From: Jannaschia sp. GRR-S6-38
GTDB lineage: Bacteria; Pseudomonadota; Alphaproteobacteria; Rhodobacterales; Rhodobacteraceae
Assembly: GCF_029853695.1 (NCBI RefSeq)
Contig: NZ_CP122537.1
Location: 434,001-498,000 of the forward strand
Direction of reading: 5' to 3'
Length of the DNA: 64,000 bases
In this document: positions 42,521 to 52,901 of the stretch, piece by piece
Position numbering within the stretch: the stretch's first letter is position 1
Layout: the number at the start of each line of letters is the position of its first letter
Notes under the pieces: generated by a model
What the model saw: only the letters and a program-made list of their open reading frames with translations
The model's database searches: none
Told to the model about the DNA's origin: nothing
Translations under genes and position numbers: made by a program

Positions 42521-43560
42521 GACGCGTCCTCCTCGGCGAAGGGGTCGTCGGGCACCTCGGCGGCATCCCAGCCCAGCATCGCCCAGGTCTCGGCCATGTG
42601 CTTGGGCAGCGGCGCGGCCAGCTGCAGCCGCGCGCCCGTGACCGGATGCGTCAGGCTGAGCGAGCGGGCGTGCAGATGCAGCTTGCGGCTGACCTCGCCG
42701 CCCAGCTGCGCGCCCCAGCCGTCGCCCAGGTTCTCCTGCCCCGAGCCGCCATATTTGCCGTCGCCCACGATCGGGTGGCCCAGCTCGGCCATATGCGCGC
42801 GCAACTGATGGGTGCGGCCCGTCACCGGCACCAGCGCCACCCAGGCCGCGCGCGTGCCCAGCGCCTCGAGCACCGCGTAATCGGTGGTCGCGTTCTTCGC
42901 GCCCTTCACCTCCGGCACCTCGGAGGGATGAATGGCGCGCATCTTCTCGCCCCCGTCCCCGCCGCCGCCGGCCTTCACCAGCCCGTAGCGGATGGTTCCC
43001 ATGCGCGGATGCGGCACGCCCGCGACGACGGCCCAGTAGATCTTGCGCGTGTCACGGTCGCGGAACGCCTCGGACAGGGCCGCCGCCGTCAGCCGGTTGC
43101 GCGCCATGATCAGGATGCCCGACGTGTCCTTGTCCAGACGGTGCACCAGCCGTGGCTGCTCCTCGGCGTCGAAGCGCAGCGCGTCGCCCAGCCCGTCGAC
43201 ATGGCGCGTCTGGCCCGACCCGCCCTGCGAAGCCAGCCCCGGCGGCTTGTTGAGGGCCAGGATATGGTCGTCGCGATAGATCACGCAGGACCGGATCATC
43301 TCGGCATCGGCGCGGGCGACCTTGTCGCGGCGCGGCGCTGCCGGCGCCTGCCCCTCGGGCATCGGCGGCACGCGCACGGCCTGGCCCTCGCCCACGCGGG
43401 TGCTGGCCTTCACCCGGCCGCCATCGACGCGGATCTCGCCCTTGCGGCAGCCCTTCTCGACGAAGCCCTGCGTGACCTGCGGAAAGCGCCGCTTGAGCCA
43501 GCGGTCCAGGCGCTGATCGCCCTCGCCCGCGCCTACGGTGATCGTCTGCACGCCGCTCAT
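42517..43560 (-). CDS. RluA/RluC-family 23S rRNA pseudouridine synthase
   Basis: 347 residues. N-terminal S4 domain (DQRLDRWLKRRFPQVTQGF), then the pseudouridine synthase core: ILALNKPPGLASQGGSG, PRLVHRLDKDTSGILIMAR with catalytic Asp, RKIYWAVVAGVPHP, and GRTHQLRAHMAELGHPIVGD. It most resembles RluC, which modifies 23S rRNA positions 955, 2504 and 2580 in E. coli. The start at 43560 overlaps the crcB stop by ATGA; the open frame beyond it is crcB in a shifted frame. Confidence 0.92.
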   Translation of the reverse strand: MSGVQTITVGAGEGDQRLDRWLKRRFPQVTQGFVEKGCRKGEIRVDGGRVKASTRVGEGQAVRVPPMPEGQAPAAPRRDKVARADAEMIRSCVIYRDDHILALNKPPGLASQGGSGQTRHVDGLGDALRFDAEEQPRLVHRLDKDTSGILIMARNRLTAAALSEAFRDRDTRKIYWAVVAGVPHPRMGTIRYGLVKAGGGGDGGEKMRAIHPSEVPEVKGAKNATTDYAVLEALGTRAAWVALVPVTGRTHQLRAHMAELGHPIVGDGKYGGSGQENLGDGWGAQLGGEVSRKLHLHARSLSLTHPVTGARLQLAAPLPKHMAETWAMLGWDAAEVPDDPFAEEDAS

Positions 43561-43922
43561 GCCGTGGCCCGCGCCAGCCAGACGCCCAGCGCCAGCGCAC
43601 CCACCGCCAGCCCGACCGAGAGCGCGACATAGGCCAGCGCCTGCGCCGCCGCCCCGCGTTCGATCAGCGTCATCGTTTCGAGCGAGAAGGCCGAGAAGGT
43701 GGTGAAGCCGCCCAGCACTCCGGTCATCAGGAAAGGCTGCCAGCCGGCCAGCCCCCGCTGGTGCAGCCACACGACCAGCAGCCCCATCAGGAACGAGCCG
43801 ATCACGTTGACGCTGAGGATGCCAATCGGGAAACCGGGCCGCAGCAGCGCCGTGCCCAGGAGGAAGCGCAGCGCCGCACCCAGCGCGCCGCCCAAAGCGA
43901 CTTGAAGCGTTGTCGAAATCAT
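43557..43922 (-). CDS. crcB: Fluoride exporter CrcB/FluC
   Basis: 121 residues with four helices. Fluc signatures are TLQVALGGALGAALRFLLG, GILSVNVIGSFLMGLLVV (Asn in the fluoride path) and GVLGGFTTFSAFSLETM. Forms dual-topology dimers that export F-. The ATG at 43922 is chosen with GGAG upstream; GTG at 43937 is possible. No fluoride riboswitch is evident in the 31-base leader. The downstream rluC-like and ATP12 genes probably share its transcript. Confidence 0.9.
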   Translation of the reverse strand: MISTTLQVALGGALGAALRFLLGTALLRPGFPIGILSVNVIGSFLMGLLVVWLHQRGLAGWQPFLMTGVLGGFTTFSAFSLETMTLIERGAAAQALAYVALSVGLAVGALALGVWLARATA

Positions 43923-43953
43923 CGCGGGCGTCTCCACCCGCGGCGCGAGACTG

Positions 43954-45273
43954 TCAACCCTTGGCCCGCTTGGCGCGCTGCTCGACGAACCAGTCGAGGC
44001 GGCGGCCCAGCTCGCGCTCGAAGCCGCGATCGACGGGCACGTAGTAGACCGGCCGCTTCATCCCGTCGGGGAAGTAATTCTGCCCCGAGAAGCCGTCCGC
44101 CTGGTCGTGATCGTAGGCGTAGCCCTCGCCGTAGCCCTCGCCCTTCATGAACTTGGTGGGCGCGTTCAGGATATGCTTGGGCGGCGGCTCGGACCCGGTC
44201 TGGCCCGCGCCCTTCATCGCCGCCTTGTAGGCCGCGTAGCCGGCATTCGATTTCGGCGCGAGCGCGAGGTAGACGACCGCGTTGGCGATGGCGAGCTCGC
44301 CCTCGGGCGAGCCCAGCCGCTCATAGGTCTCCCAGGCCTGCAGGCAGACCGTCTGCGCCTGCGGATCGGCCAGGCCGATATCCTCGACCGCCATGCGGGT
44401 CACCCGGCGGGCCAGGTAGCGCGGGTCCTCGCCGCCCTTCAACATCCGCGCCAGCCAGTAGAGCGCCGCGTCCGGGTCCGAGCCGCGCACCGATTTGTGC
44501 AGCGCCGAGATCAGGTTGTAATGCGCGTCCCCCGACTTGTCGTATTGCGCCGCACGCTTCTGCAGCCGCGCGGCCAGCGTCTCGCGGTCGATCCGGTCCG
44601 TCGCCCCCCAGCCATGGACCTGCTCGACGAGGTTCAGGAGCGCCCGGCCGTCACCATCGGCCATCTCCTGCAGGGCCGCGCGGGCGGGCCCGTCGAGGGG
44701 CAACTTCGCGCCCAGCTCTTTCTCGGCCCGCTGGGTCAGCAGCTCCATGTCCCGCAGCTCCAGCCGCTTCAGCGTCAGGACCTGCGCGCGGCTCATCAGC
44801 GCCGCGTTGAGCTCGAAGGAGGGGTTCTCGGTCGTGGCGCCCACCAGCGTGATGGTCCCGTCCTCCATATGCGGCAGGAAGCCGTCCTGCTGCGCCTTGT
44901 TGAAGCGGTGGATCTCGTCGACGAAGAGCAGCGTGCCGGTGCCGTTGGCCCGCCGGTTGCGCGCCGTCTCGAACACCTTCCGCAGGTCGGCCACGCCGGT
45001 GAAGATCGCGCTGATCTGCACGAAATGCAGGTCGGCCCGGTCCGCCAGAAGCCGCGCGATGGTGGTCTTGCCCACGCCCGGCGGCCCCCAGAGGATCAGG
45101 CTCGGAAGGGTGCCCGAGAGCATCGCCGTCAGCGCCCCGTCCGGGCCCAGCAGGTGCCCCTGCCCGACCACCTGGTCCAGCGTCGCCGGGCGCAGCCGGT
45201 CGGCCAGCGGGCCGGGGCGCGCGGGCGTTTCGCTGCGCGGCGCCTGCGCGCCCATGTCGAAGAGATCGGCCAT
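43954..45273 (-). CDS. rarA: Replication-associated recombination protein RarA (MgsA)
   Basis: 439 residues, AAA+ ATPase. Walker A WGPPGVGKTTIARLLA, Walker B TLLFVDEIHRFNKAQQD, sensor 1 VGATTENPSF, and C-terminal RarA tetramerisation region containing SDPDAALYWLARMLKGGEDP and HILNAPTKFMKGEGYGEGY. Acts at stalled replication forks with RecA and SSB. Start ATG 45273. It follows the LuxR-LuxI pair on the same strand. Confidence 0.95.
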   Translation of the reverse strand: MADLFDMGAQAPRSETPARPGPLADRLRPATLDQVVGQGHLLGPDGALTAMLSGTLPSLILWGPPGVGKTTIARLLADRADLHFVQISAIFTGVADLRKVFETARNRRANGTGTLLFVDEIHRFNKAQQDGFLPHMEDGTITLVGATTENPSFELNAALMSRAQVLTLKRLELRDMELLTQRAEKELGAKLPLDGPARAALQEMADGDGRALLNLVEQVHGWGATDRIDRETLAARLQKRAAQYDKSGDAHYNLISALHKSVRGSDPDAALYWLARMLKGGEDPRYLARRVTRMAVEDIGLADPQAQTVCLQAWETYERLGSPEGELAIANAVVYLALAPKSNAGYAAYKAAMKGAGQTGSEPPPKHILNAPTKFMKGEGYGEGYAYDHDQADGFSGQNYFPDGMKRPVYYVPVDRGFERELGRRLDWFVEQRAKRAKG

Positions 45274-45290
45274 CCCCCCGATATAGAGGC

Positions 45291-45333
45291 GGCGCCGCCG
45301 CGCGGGAAGACACGCCCGGCTTGCGGCGGCGCC
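45291..45333 (-). terminator. GC hairpin after luxI
   Basis: GGCGCCGCCGC / GCGGCGGCGCC arms (45291-45301, 45323-45333), 11 bp, lie between the luxI stop at 45340 and the rarA start at 45273. There is a 21-nt loop and no U-run. A possible 3' boundary of the luxR-luxI transcript. Confidence 0.35.
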
Positions 45334-45339
45334 GGGGGG

Positions 45340-45927
45340 TCAGTGCATCTTCGTCGCCATCGGGATATCGACGCAGACCGCGTTCGCGCCCCCGATCCAG
45401 GTGACCGGGCCCGCGGGCCGGCAATCGAGCCCCACGCGCCGCGCGAGGCGGGGCGAGCTGGCCGGGATCAGGCCCAGGACCGAGGTCGCGCCCAGGGCGC
45501 GCGCCGATTTCACCATCTCGCCGATCAGCTGCATCTGCACCCGCATCCGCATCTTCGCGGGCACCTCGTCGCTGACGAAGACGCGGCTCGACTCCCAGAT
45601 ATGCGGCGCCACAGGGGCGGGCCGGTCGATGATCCCCGGGGGAATGTCGTCGAGCAGGCAGCGCTGCGCGTCGCGGATCATGTAGCTGTAGATGCCGCAG
45701 CGATGCGTCGTGGGCGTCAGCCGGACGCCCGCCAGGACGCGGCCGAATTCGTGCACGGCGACCCACCGGCTGGCGGGCGTGTCGTACTGGTCGAATTCCA
45801 TCCCGTCCGCCTGCGGCAGGTCCCACTGCGCCTGCTCGATGAAGGTCCGGTGGCGCGCGCGCAGCAGCTCGGCGAACAGCTCGCCATGGTTGTGGATGTT
45901 CTGGATGGAAAGGGTCGTGACTTGCAT
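45340..45927 (-). CDS. luxI: N-acyl-homoserine lactone synthase, LuxI family
   Basis: 195 residues. Conserved LuxI positions are present: Arg25 and Phe29 (RARHRTFIEQ), Trp35, Asp46 and Asp49 (MEFDQYDTPAS), Arg69, and Glu112/Arg115 (IWESSRVFVSD). Makes an AHL signal from SAM and acyl-ACP; the acyl chain cannot be read from sequence. Start ATG 45927; the open frame beyond it to 45963 has no coding support. Its luxR partner is 72 bases upstream on the same strand, the usual arrangement in roseobacters. Confidence 0.92.
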   Translation of the reverse strand: MQVTTLSIQNIHNHGELFAELLRARHRTFIEQAQWDLPQADGMEFDQYDTPASRWVAVHEFGRVLAGVRLTPTTHRCGIYSYMIRDAQRCLLDDIPPGIIDRPAPVAPHIWESSRVFVSDEVPAKMRMRVQMQLIGEMVKSARALGATSVLGLIPASSPRLARRVGLDCRPAGPVTWIGGANAVCVDIPMATKMH

Positions 45928-45999
45928 GGGGCAATTCTTCCTCTGCCGGGTTGTCGATGACACCAGGGGACCGGGGTTGCTCGCGATGTGGGGTCGGGT

Positions 46000-46614
46000 T
46001 CAGATCAGCCCGTATTCTCTTGCCATTCTCAGTGCCTCGGCCGTGGTTTCTGCGCCCAGGCTGGCCCGGACGGTCGAAAGCCGCGCTTCGAGCGCGGCCT
46101 CCGTAATTCCCAGTTCGAGCGCCGCGTCCGGCTTCTCCGCGCCCGCATCGATCAGCCGCAGGGCGTCGAGCTCGTCCTGCGTCAGGCGCGGCGGAAGCCC
46201 CGCGACCTCGTGCAGCCCCTCGGCGATCTCGGCCAGCGCCTCGATCTCGGGATCGGTCAGCTCGCGGTCGCGGCGGGCGACGCCCACGATGGTGCGGGAG
46301 GTGATCTTGCCCGCCGCGGCGACCGCACCGAAGCGCAGCCCGTGCTCCGCCGCCTGGCGCATGATGCCGAACGGGTCGGGCAGGTCGATCTCGGACCAGC
46401 GGATCGCGCCAGTGCGGCTGATGCCCCAGAAGACCAGCGGATCGCGCAGCGCGAAGGAGCGCGACCGGTAGAGCTCCTGCCAATCGGCCGGGTAGGTGCT
46501 GCGCATGAACAGGGGCGTGGCGAAGCGAATATGCGCCCCGACCGTGTAGCCCGCCGGCCCGAGGTCATCGAGACGCTGCAGGTAGCGAACCATGAGGCGG
46601 CGTCTCTCGGGCAT
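46000..46614 (-). CDS. luxR: LuxR-family quorum-sensing regulator
   Basis: 204 residues from the ATG at 46614. Residues ~10-125 look like an autoinducer-binding domain (FMRSTYPADWQELYRSRSFALRDPLVFWG; WSEIDLP; QAAEHGLRFG), where the W/Y/D positions of LuxR ligand pockets are kept. The C-terminal ~65 residues form a LuxR HTH (PRLTQDELDALRLIDAGAEK ... ELGITEAALEARLSTVRASLGA). The HTH is recognisable but divergent. Somewhat short for LuxR. A longer TTG start at 46632 is possible. Expected to sense the AHL made by the adjacent LuxI. Confidence 0.87.
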   Translation of the reverse strand: MPERRRLMVRYLQRLDDLGPAGYTVGAHIRFATPLFMRSTYPADWQELYRSRSFALRDPLVFWGISRTGAIRWSEIDLPDPFGIMRQAAEHGLRFGAVAAAGKITSRTIVGVARRDRELTDPEIEALAEIAEGLHEVAGLPPRLTQDELDALRLIDAGAEKPDAALELGITEAALEARLSTVRASLGAETTAEALRMAREYGLI

Positions 46615-46639
46615 GGGTGTCGATCTGCTCAACGAAGGA

Positions 46640-46673
46640 GGGTTAACCAGACTAGACGCCCCGGGGGGTTAAC
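46640..46673. repeat. Direct repeat GGGTTAAC upstream of luxR
   Basis: GGGTTAAC occurs at 46640-46647 and 46666-46673, 26 bases apart, in the short region between luxR and the rplQ terminator. GTTAAC is itself palindromic. It could be a regulator or RNA-polymerase site; it does not match a lux box. Confidence 0.35.
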
Positions 46674-46714
46674 AAAGCCTAAACGGTGCCGCCCGGAAGC
46701 CCCTGAGGTGTCAA

Positions 46715-46747
46715 CGAAAAAAGCCCCGCCGAGGGGGCGGGGCTTTC
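46715..46747 (-). terminator. Terminator of the alpha (rpsM-rplQ) operon
   Basis: Minus-strand stem AAGCCCCGCC / GGCGGGGCTT (46721-46730, 46736-46745), perfect 10 bp, followed by TTTTTT (complement of AAAAAA at 46717-46722). Thirty bases after the rplQ stop. A strong intrinsic terminator. Confidence 0.93.
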
Positions 46748-46776
46748 GGATCGTCGGGTGCCTGGCGGCGGGAGGC

Positions 46777-47196
46777 TCAGCCCTCCAGCGCGTCCTCGGC
46801 CTCGAGCCGTGCACGGTCGCCCGCGCCCTTGGCGTCGACATCGCGGTCGACCAGCTCGATGATGGCCATGGGCGCCATGTCGCCGTAGCGGAAGCCCGCC
46901 TTGAGCACGCGCGCATAGCCGCCCTGGCGGTCCGTGTAGCGCGGGGCCAGGACGTCGATCAGCTTCTGTACCGCGGCCTCGTCATGCAGGCGCGAGGCCA
47001 GCAGGCGGCGGGCGTGCAGATCGCCGCGCTTGGCGAGCGTGATCATCTTCTCGACGATGGGCCGAAGCTCCTTCGCCTTGGGCAGCGTCGTCTTGATCTG
47101 CTCGTGCTCGATCAGCGAGGCGGCCATGTTCTTGAACAGCGACTTGCGGTGTTCGTGGGTCCGGTTCAGGCGGCGGTATCCGCGGGCGTGACGCAT
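46777..47196 (-). CDS. rplQ: 50S ribosomal protein L17 (bL17)
   Basis: 139 residues. The N-terminus [20 protein letters not shown] and [19 protein letters not shown] are diagnostic of bL17; the C-terminal ~25 residues ([21 protein letters not shown]) are the acidic tail common in alphaproteobacteria. It is the last gene of the alpha operon, but a 141-base gap with a stem-loop separates it from rpoA, more than usual. A strong terminator follows. Confidence 0.97.
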   Translation of the reverse strand: MRHARGYRRLNRTHEHRKSLFKNMAASLIEHEQIKTTLPKAKELRPIVEKMITLAKRGDLHARRLLASRLHDEAAVQKLIDVLAPRYTDRQGGYARVLKAGFRYGDMAPMAIIELVDRDVDAKGAGDRARLEAEDALEG

Positions 47197-47302
47197 GGGT
47201 CTATCTCCGTATGCTTATGCTTTGTCCGGGGTCCCATGCGTGGCGGGACCCTCACCTTGGGGCCGTTAGGCCCGAGTATTCCCCGCATCAGGCGGGCATT
47301 GC

Positions 47303-47330
47303 CCCGCCCCGGACCGTGGCCCGGGGCGGG
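47303..47330 (-). other. Stem-loop between rpoA and rplQ
   Basis: CCCGCCCCGG / CCGGGGCGGG (47303-47312, 47321-47330), perfect 10-bp arms with an 8-nt loop, starting 8 bases past the rpoA stop. No U-run on the minus strand. A partial terminator or an mRNA-processing/stability element is plausible. Confidence 0.55.
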
Positions 47331-47337
47331 AAAGCGA

Positions 47338-48354
47338 TCAGAAGTTGTCCTCGAACTTCTTGGCCAGGTCCTCGATGTTCTCGGGCGGCCAGTCGACGAT
47401 ATCCATCCCCAGATGCAGGCCCATGCCCGAGAGCACTTCCTTGATCTCGTTGAGGGATTTGCGGCCGAAGTTCGGGGTGCGCAGCATCTCGGCTTCGGTC
47501 TTCTGGATCAGGTCGCCGATATAGACGATGTTGTCGTTCTTCAGGCAGTTGGCCGAACGCACCGACAGCTCCAGCTCGTCAACCTTCTTCAGCAGAAGCG
47601 GGTTGAACTCGAGATCGTCGGCATCGCCATCGGCGCGGGCGGCTTCCGGCTCGTCGAAGTTGACGAAGACCTGAAGCTGGTCCTGCAGAATGCGCGCGGC
47701 ATAGGCCACGGCGTCGTCGGGCGCGAGGCTGCCGTCGGTTTCCAGCTTCAGCGTCAGCTTGTCGTAGTCGAGCACCTGGCCCTCGCGGGTCGGCTGCACC
47801 TCGTAGGAGACCTTCTTGACCGGCGAGTAAATCGCGTCGATCGGGATCAGGCCGATGGGCGCATCCTCGGGCTTGTTCTTGTCGGCCGAGACGTAGCCCT
47901 TCCCGGTGCTGACCGTCAGCTCCATGTAGAGCTCGGCCCCGTCGTCGAGGTGGCAGATGACGTGGTCGCGGTTCAGAACCTCGATGCCGTTAGACTCGGA
48001 AATGTCGCCGGCTGTGACGACCATCGGACCCTTGGCCGAGATCGACAGGCGCTTGGGCCCTTCCACTTCCATCTTCAGGCTGACGCCCTTGAGGTTGAGG
48101 ATGATGTCGGTCACGTCCTCGCGCACGCCCGAGACCGAGCTGAACTCGTGCAGGACGTTGTCGATCTGGACGCTGGTGATGGCCGCGCCCTGCAGCGAGG
48201 ACATCAGCACGCGGCGCAGCGCGTTGCCGAGCGTCAGGCCGAAGCCCCGCTCCAGCGGTTCGGCCACGACGGTGGCCTGGCGGGCGGGGTTGTTCCCCGG
48301 ACGAACGTCAAGCTGTTGCGGCTTGATGAGTTCCTGCCAATTCTTGTGGATCAT
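47338..48354 (-). CDS. rpoA: RNA polymerase alpha subunit
   Basis: 338 residues. N-terminal assembly domain [25 protein letters not shown] pattern (here [20 protein letters not shown], split by the family insert regions), [19 protein letters not shown], and the linker; C-terminal DNA/activator-binding domain from about residue 255 ([20 protein letters not shown] ... [20 protein letters not shown]). The alphaproteobacterial insertion [11 protein letters not shown] lies between the domains. Upstream of rplQ and downstream of rpsK in the standard alpha-operon order. Confidence 0.97.
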   Translation of the reverse strand: MIHKNWQELIKPQQLDVRPGNNPARQATVVAEPLERGFGLTLGNALRRVLMSSLQGAAITSVQIDNVLHEFSSVSGVREDVTDIILNLKGVSLKMEVEGPKRLSISAKGPMVVTAGDISESNGIEVLNRDHVICHLDDGAELYMELTVSTGKGYVSADKNKPEDAPIGLIPIDAIYSPVKKVSYEVQPTREGQVLDYDKLTLKLETDGSLAPDDAVAYAARILQDQLQVFVNFDEPEAARADGDADDLEFNPLLLKKVDELELSVRSANCLKNDNIVYIGDLIQKTEAEMLRTPNFGRKSLNEIKEVLSGMGLHLGMDIVDWPPENIEDLAKKFEDNF

Positions 48355-48469
48355 GGGCCCAATCCCTCCATTCTCGTCGCACCCCGGGGCGGTTGGGTGG
48401 ACACTCGAGGTTGAAACGGCGTGGGCAGGGACCGCGCGTCGCGGCCCCTGCCCTGTCGTCGAAATATCG

Positions 48470-48865
48470 TCAGACGCGGCGGCGCTTCGGCGGGCGGACG
48501 CCGTTATGCGCGATCGGGGTCACGTCGCGGATCGCGGTGATCTGCAGGCCGACCGCGGCCAGCGCGCGCAGGGCGCTCTCACGGCCCGAACCGGGGCCCT
48601 GGACCTCGACCTCGAGGGTCTTGAGCCCGTGCTCCTGCGCCTTCTTGGCGGCGTCTTCGGCAGCCATCTGAGCGGCGTAGGGGGTCGACTTGCGCGAGCC
48701 CTTGAAGCCCATGGTGCCGGCCGACGACCACGAGATCGCGTTGCCCTGCACGTCCGAGATCAGGATCTTGGTGTTGTTGAACGAGGAGTTCACATGCGCA
48801 ACGCCGGCGGCGATGTTCTTGCGTTCCTTGCGCTTGGGCGCGCCACGACGGGTATCACGTGCCAT
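48470..48865 (-). CDS. rpsK: 30S ribosomal protein S11 (uS11)
   Basis: 131 residues. [40 protein letters not shown] and the C-terminal THE-like RNA-binding tail [15 protein letters not shown] are family-typical. Located at the platform of the 30S subunit, binding 16S rRNA near the E site. 15 bases after the rpsM stop. The 115-base gap to rpoA contains no distinct signal beyond the rpoA ribosome-binding region. Confidence 0.97.
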   Translation of the reverse strand: MARDTRRGAPKRKERKNIAAGVAHVNSSFNNTKILISDVQGNAISWSSAGTMGFKGSRKSTPYAAQMAAEDAAKKAQEHGLKTLEVEVQGPGSGRESALRALAAVGLQITAIRDVTPIAHNGVRPPKRRRV

Positions 48866-48880
48866 TGGTCCTGCCCTCCC

Positions 48881-49249
48881 TTACTTCTTCTTGCCGGCAA
48901 TGGCCTTCGCGGGGCCCTTGCGCGTGCGTGCGTTGGTATGGGTGCGCTGACCGCGAACCGGCAGGTTGCGGCGGTGGCGCAGGCCACGGTAGCAACCGAG
49001 ATCCATCAGGCGCTTGACGTTCATTTGCGTCTCGCGGCGCAGGTCGCCCTCGACCGTCAGGTTGGCGTCGATATATTCACGGATCGACAGCACTTCCTGG
49101 TCGGAGAGTTCGTTGATGCGGCGGCTGCTATCGATGCCCACGGCGTCGATAATTTCCTTCGCCTTCGAGGGACCGATCCCCGTGATGTAAGTCAGCGCGA
49201 CGGGAACGCGCTTCCCCGTGGGGATGTTGACGCCTGCGATACGAGCCAA
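48881..49249 (-). CDS. rpsM: 30S ribosomal protein S13 (uS13), TTG start
   Basis: 122 residues if translation begins at the TTG at 49249, matching the family N-terminus (L/M)[20 protein letters not shown] is 8 bases upstream. An upstream ATG at 49300 would add 17 non-family residues. Core: [53 protein letters not shown], and the lysine-rich tail that touches P-site tRNA. First gene of the alpha operon. Confidence 0.93.
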   Translation of the reverse strand: MARIAGVNIPTGKRVPVALTYITGIGPSKAKEIIDAVGIDSSRRINELSDQEVLSIREYIDANLTVEGDLRRETQMNVKRLMDLGCYRGLRHRRNLPVRGQRTHTNARTRKGPAKAIAGKKK

Positions 49250-49371
49250 ATGGAGCTTCCTTCTTCGTTGCGGTTCCGTAGTTCCAGAACCTTTTTTCAC
49301 AACGCCCGCGCCGGTGCGACGGGGGCAAATACGGATGGCCGGGAACCCGTTCGATTCCCGGCGGAGCCTGC

Positions 49372-49400
49372 GACCTAAGGGCTTCGGGCGGGCGCGTCAA
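49372..49400 (-). promoter_or_regulatory. Candidate promoter of the rpsM operon
   Basis: On the minus strand TTGACG (49400-49395), a 17-base spacer and TAGGTC (49377-49372), about 120 bases upstream of the rpsM start and just past the adk stop. The -35 is strong and the -10 weak, as is common in this group. It would let the alpha operon start independently of the spc transcript. Confidence 0.45.
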
Positions 49401-49418
49401 GCGCTCGGGGGCGGCCTG

Positions 49419-50065
49419 TCAAGCCTTTTCGAACAAGGCGTCGGAAATCGCCCGCGCGACCCCGTCGATCTCGCCCAGCCCGTCCACGGGGCGCAGCTTT
49501 CCGGCGTGGTAGTAATAGCCGATCAGGGGCGAGGTCTTCTTGTAGTATTCCATCAGCCGTGTGTTCAGCGCCTCGGCATTGTCGTCGGCCCGGCGCTTGA
49601 ACTCGGTGCCGCCGCAGTTGCTGCACTCGCCGCTCTCGGGGATCGGCTTGGTGATGTCGTTATAGACCTCGCCGCAGCTGCCGCAGGTCGACCGCGCCAC
49701 GATCCGCTCGACCAGCGCGGCGTCGTTGACGCGCATCTCTACCACCGCGTCGAGCCCGGTGCCGTGCTTGGCCAGGATCGCGTCCAGCGCGTCGGCCTGC
49801 CCCAGCGTGCGCGGGAAGCCGTCAAAGATGAACCCGCCGCCATGCTCGCCCTGCAGCTTCTCCTCGATCAGCCCGATGACGATCTCGTCGGTGACCAGCT
49901 CGCCCGCATCCATGATGGCGGCGACCTTGTTGCCCATCGCCGTGCCCGAGGACCGCGCCTCGCGCAGCATGTCGCCGGTCGAGAGCTGGATCATGCCCCG
50001 CTCCGCCTCGAGCCGCCGCGCCTGGGTTCCCTTGCCCGCGCCCGGCGGTCCCAACAGGATGATGT

Positions 50066-50069
<4 letters not shown>
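49419..50069 (-). CDS. adk: Adenylate kinase
   Basis: 216 residues. Long-lid form. P-loop [16 protein letters not shown], the AMP-binding GDMLREA segment, [17 protein letters not shown], and a Cys4 zinc [13 protein letters not shown] with GECSNCGG. Catalyses 2 ADP to ATP + AMP. Its start overlaps the secY stop (ATGA). The secY-adk order is conserved, with infA/rpmJ absent as in many alphaproteobacteria. Confidence 0.96.
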
Positions 50070-51424
<1,355 letters not shown>

Positions 51425-51446
51425 GAGAGCCCCTCTCGATGCTGAA

Positions 51447-51479
51447 ACGCCGCCCTGCGGGCTTTCCCGCGGGCGGCGT
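51447..51479 (-). other. Strong hairpin between rplO and secY
   Basis: Arms at 51447-51461 and 51466-51479 pair over 14 bp with one bulged base and a CTTT loop (ACGCCGCCC ... GGGCGGCGT outer stem). Located in the 116-base rplO-secY gap. Possibly an attenuator or mRNA-stability element controlling secY relative to the ribosomal genes. Confidence 0.55.
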
Positions 51480-51540
51480 CAGGGAAAACTTCAGACCATG
51501 TAAGCGGCGCCGCGCCCGCCCACAACCGATCCGCGACGGC

Positions 51541-52005
51541 TCACTCGGCCGCTTGCGGAACCGTGACCGAACCGCCGGCCTTCTCGACCGCCTCGACCGC
51601 GCCCTTCGAGGCGCCGGTGCAGGTGATCGCGGCCTTCGCGGTCAGCTCGCCCTTGCCCAGCAGCCGGATGCCGTCGAGCTTGCGGCGCACGAGGCCCGAC
51701 TCGACCATCGCGTCCTCGGTGACATTGGCCGCGTCCAGCTTGCCCGCGTCGATGAAGGCCTGGAGCTTGCCCAGGTTCACGACGGCGAAGGACTTGCGGT
51801 TGGGCTTGTTGAAGCCGCGCTTGGGCAGCCGCTGGTAGAGCGGCATCTGGCCGCCCTCGTAGCCGTTGATCGCCACGCCCGAGCGGGATTTCTGGCCCTT
51901 GATGCCGCGGCCGCCGGTCTTGCCGATGCCCGAACCGGGGCCCCGGCCGACGCGCTTAGGCTTGTGGGTGGCGCCGGGTTTGTCGCGCAGATCGTTGAGT
52001 TTCAT
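51541..52005 (-). CDS. rplO: 50S ribosomal protein L15 (uL15)
   Basis: 154 residues. The Gly-rich N-terminus [20 protein letters not shown], then [17 protein letters not shown] and [16 protein letters not shown], are uL15 hallmarks. Binds 23S rRNA late in 50S assembly. Normally it follows rpmD directly, but here 2.7 kb of other genes separate them, and rplO is preceded by its own predicted promoter (52092-52120). Confidence 0.97.
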   Translation of the reverse strand: MKLNDLRDKPGATHKPKRVGRGPGSGIGKTGGRGIKGQKSRSGVAINGYEGGQMPLYQRLPKRGFNKPNRKSFAVVNLGKLQAFIDAGKLDAANVTEDAMVESGLVRRKLDGIRLLGKGELTAKAAITCTGASKGAVEAVEKAGGSVTVPQAAE

Positions 52006-52091
52006 GTCGCTTCTCCTCTTGCCGGAAGCGCCCCCGAAGCGATGTGGAGCGAACGCGGCGTTTCGATTCGTGTCCGCGGACGGACCCGGCG

Positions 52092-52120
52092 CGTATAGGA
52101 GGGCCGCGCCCCGCGCGCAA
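52092..52120 (-). promoter_or_regulatory. Predicted promoter for rplO-secY-adk
   Basis: Minus strand: TTGCGC (52120-52115), 17-base spacer, TATACG (52097-52092); about 87 bases before the rplO start. Its layout is nearly identical to the candidate before rpmC (59101-59129). It is needed because the upstream spc genes are separated by opposite-strand genes. Confidence 0.65.
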
Positions 52121-52187
52121 GGTGCCGCCCCCCGCCCGGGGCGGCCCGGCGGCTTGCCCTTCCCGCGCAGCCGCGCGAGACAGGCAC

Positions 52188-52901
52188 ATGCGCCTCGCCT
52201 CCGCCGCCCTGATCTGCGCCCTCGCCCTGCCCGCGCAGGCGCAGGGGCCCTGCGCCACCGACGCGATGCTGGTCTTCGACGGCTCGGCCTCGATGTCCGA
52301 GATCGGCTTCGATATCCAGGACGCCACCCGCATTGAGGACGCGCGCCGCGCCATGGCCCGCGCCATGCCCGAGGTCGAGCTCTACCGCCGCATCGGCCTT
52401 CTGACCTACGGTCCGGGCGGCGCGGATGCCTGCACCGGCATCTCGCTACGCTTCCCGCCCATCGACCGCGCCGCCGCCCGCGTCACCGCCGAGATCGAGG
52501 CGCTGCGTCCCGAAGGCCTGACCCCGCTCGCCGCCTCCGTCGAGGCCGCCGCCGAGCTTCTGGCCTTCCGCGAGCGGAAGGCCATCGTTGTGCTCGTCAC
52601 CGACGGCAACGAGACCTGCGGCGGGCGCCCCTGCGCGCTGGGCCGGCGGCTCTCGGCCGAGGCCGCCGACCTCACCATCCATGTCGTGGGCTTCAAGGCC
52701 ACGCGCGACTTCTTCGCCTGGGACAATCCCGACCAGCAGGAATATGCGGGCGACACGGTGGCCAAGTGCCTGTCCGACTGGACCGGCGGGCTGTTCGTGC
52801 CGACCGACACCGTGGACGAGCTGGTCGAGGCGCTGCGCGCGACCCTGGGCTGCGCGCTGATCGGCGCCGCCCCCGCGACCGACCCCCGGAGACGCTCATG
52901 A
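52188..52901 (+). CDS. Secreted von Willebrand factor A domain protein
   Basis: 237 residues. Signal peptide (…ALALPAQAQ, site near residue 19), then one VWA domain with the MIDAS start [16 protein letters not shown] (Asp31-x-Ser33-x-Ser35), Thr at [14 protein letters not shown], and Asp at [17 protein letters not shown]. Cysteines suggest disulfides in the periplasm. Metal-dependent protein binding is likely; no enzymatic domain. It lies on the plus strand between rpmD and rplO and overlaps the kinase gene (ATGA), so the two are coupled. Confidence 0.82.
   Translation: MRLASAALICALALPAQAQGPCATDAMLVFDGSASMSEIGFDIQDATRIEDARRAMARAMPEVELYRRIGLLTYGPGGADACTGISLRFPPIDRAAARVTAEIEALRPEGLTPLAASVEAAAELLAFRERKAIVVLVTDGNETCGGRPCALGRRLSAEAADLTIHVVGFKATRDFFAWDNPDQQEYAGDTVAKCLSDWTGGLFVPTDTVDELVEALRATLGCALIGAAPATDPRRRS

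Noticed and set aside
43923..43953. A fluoride riboswitch ahead of crcB
   Set aside because: The leader is only about 30 bases and lacks the conserved motif elements.
45928..45999. A lux box between luxR and luxI
   Set aside because: No 18-20 bp dyad resembling known lux boxes was found by eye.
49336..49363. Possible tRNA T-arm (GTTCGATTCC inside a GGGAA/TTCCC hairpin) downstream of adk
   Set aside because: The stem-loop has the wrong loop size for a T-arm, and no acceptor, D or anticodon arms surround it.
51495..51530. Possible minus-strand promoter TTGTGG-N17-TACATG before secY
   Set aside because: Both hexamers match poorly and an equally good match is expected by chance. The better candidate lies before rplO.
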